From NCBI GenBank assembly GCA_009840305.1, contig VXNY01000024.1:1-64000 (forward strand): a DNA stretch of 64,000 nucleotides. Reading direction: 5' to 3'. Every line of letters begins with the position of its first letter. The stretch's first letter is position 1. Below, piece after piece: positions 63,384 to 64,000 of the stretch. The position numbers and the translations under genes were made by a program. This DNA comes from Gammaproteobacteria bacterium (GTDB lineage Bacteria; Pseudomonadota; Gammaproteobacteria; Pseudomonadales; Azotimanducaceae). The notes beneath the pieces are model-generated. The model was given only the letters and a program-made list of their open reading frames with translations, was not told where the DNA came from and searched no databases.

Positions 63384-64000
63384 GTGAATGTGCAGATTTT
63401 GCCTCTCCGAGGTGTTCCTATTATTAGGGGAGGAGAGGACCTAGGTTCGGTACTCATCAAAGCGCTGCAGTACTCCGAAGTGAGCTTAAGAGACCATGAT
63501 GTCGTAGTGATCGCTCAAAAAATCGTATCGAAAGCAGAAAACCGCATGGTCGCATTGGATTCAGTAACCCCTTCTGCACGAGCACTGCAACTTGCAATCG
63601 ACGTTGACAAGGATCCTCGGTTGGTCGAACTAATCTTACGTGAGTCAATTGGCATCGTTCGACAAAAGAAAGGAGTTCTCATTACTCGTCATCGACTGGG
63701 ATTCGTTGCGGCAAACTCGGGGATCGACCAATCAAATGTTGATCACTCCGATAGAGAGCACGCACTTCTATTGCCGTTAGCACCCGATCGTTCCGCTCAG
63801 GAAATCCGCGCGACACTTATCGATAGCACCAATACCGATATCGGTGTCATCATTAGCGACTCGGTAAATCGGCCTTGGAGATTGGGCAGCGTAGGTATTG
63901 CTATCGGGGTCTCGCATACCGCGGTACTCGACGATCGGCGCGGAAATGCCGATTTATTTGGACGCAAGCTCAAGATAACAGTATCAAACAGAGCGGATTC
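63384..64000 (+). CDS. cofE: F420-0:L-glutamate ligase CofE (partial)
   Basis: Adds glutamate to F420-0 using GTP. Runs off the window end; 205 codons are visible from GTG at 63384 (a second GTG lies two codons later). Signatures are LPLRGVPIIRGGEDLGSVL, VVVIAQKIVSKAENR, VRQKKGVLITRHRLGFVAAN with SGIDQSN, and VIISDSVNRPWRLGSVGIAIG. No stop or frameshift is seen in the visible part. cofC/cofD or fbiC-type genes would be expected downstream. Confidence 0.93.
   Translation, partial: MNVQILPLRGVPIIRGGEDLGSVLIKALQYSEVSLRDHDVVVIAQKIVSKAENRMVALDSVTPSARALQLAIDVDKDPRLVELILRESIGIVRQKKGVLITRHRLGFVAANSGIDQSNVDHSDREHALLLPLAPDRSAQEIRATLIDSTNTDIGVIISDSVNRPWRLGSVGIAIGVSHTAVLDDRRGNADLFGRKLKITVSNRAD

Noticed and set aside
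1..64000. Genome-wide reassignment of TGA as a sense codon
   Set aside because: TGA clearly ends several genes in conserved places (for example ccmC, ccmD and the PP2C gene), so only local recoding is possible.
1..64000. CRISPR arrays, rRNA, integrases, insertion sequences
   Set aside because: No regularly spaced direct repeats, rRNA signatures, tyrosine/serine recombinase motifs or transposase genes were seen.

Overview
The window reads as chromosomal DNA of an uncultured, probably marine or aquatic Gammaproteobacterium. The reasons are a complete System I cytochrome c maturation operon (ccmABCDEFGHI), gammaproteobacterial housekeeping families (ttcA, yheU, trhO/yceA, yaaA, DUF1244, glnS, prc, lon), signs of a Gram-negative envelope (lpxA, TonB-dependent receptor, Lol-like ABC transporter, lipoproteins) and a TRAP/TPAT uptake system. 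Less usual for this group are coenzyme F420 genes at the right end, a formate-THF ligase, a TGS-less threonyl-tRNA synthetase and two adjacent selenoprotein genes. No rRNA, tRNA, CRISPR array, integrase or intact transposase was seen.

Left end (1-8.4 kb) is an accessory and decaying region, all on the minus strand. It holds a MerR-type regulator, a frameshifted unknown pseudogene (1688-2193), and a DNA methyltransferase relic with a broken HNH tail (2367-3520). Next come two paralogous membrane-anchored proteins made by a ~1.5 kb tandem duplication that left a stub of the methyltransferase gene between them. A secreted HExxH protein follows, then ~0.7 kb with no clear gene and a 15-bp inverted repeat.

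8.3-13.8 kb carries fhs, an APH-family kinase, an SDR oxidoreductase, an SRAP (HMCES/YedK) protein and an orphan lpxA. 14.1-19.2 kb is one tightly packed plus-strand operon: LolA-like protein, two MacB/FtsX permeases, a LolD-like ATPase and an outer-membrane barrel. It looks like an envelope export machine. 19.3-25.7 kb has ggt, acnA and thrS. 26.4-30.2 kb has a TonB-dependent receptor followed by an iodotyrosine-deiodinase-like flavoprotein. 30.2-34.4 kb (minus) has prc, lepB, a DUF1244 gene and yaaA.

34.6-44.8 kb is a long plus-strand run: PP2C phosphatase, BolA, trhO, ttcA, yheU, then the whole ccm operon with overlapping genes, including ccmD (50 codons). 44.8-54.2 kb has a class III aminotransferase, a Nudix/dimeric dUTPase pair, a membrane protein, lon, a small beta-rich protein, a PLP-dependent dehydratase and glnS. 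54.2-59.4 kb has a lipoprotein transglutaminase and a four-gene TPAT transporter (tatT-dctP-dctQ-dctM).

60.26-61.52 kb is the most interesting part. Two tandem paralogous genes for exported peroxiredoxin/thioredoxin-fold proteins each carry one in-frame UGA at exactly the same codon (72), where the family has its redox cysteine. They form U-x-x-C motifs (UPYC and UGSC), and the same hairpin loop lies just downstream of both UGAs. They are best read as selenoproteins. The window ends with an alpha/beta hydrolase, an F420:NADP oxidoreductase (npdG) and a cofE gene cut by the window edge.
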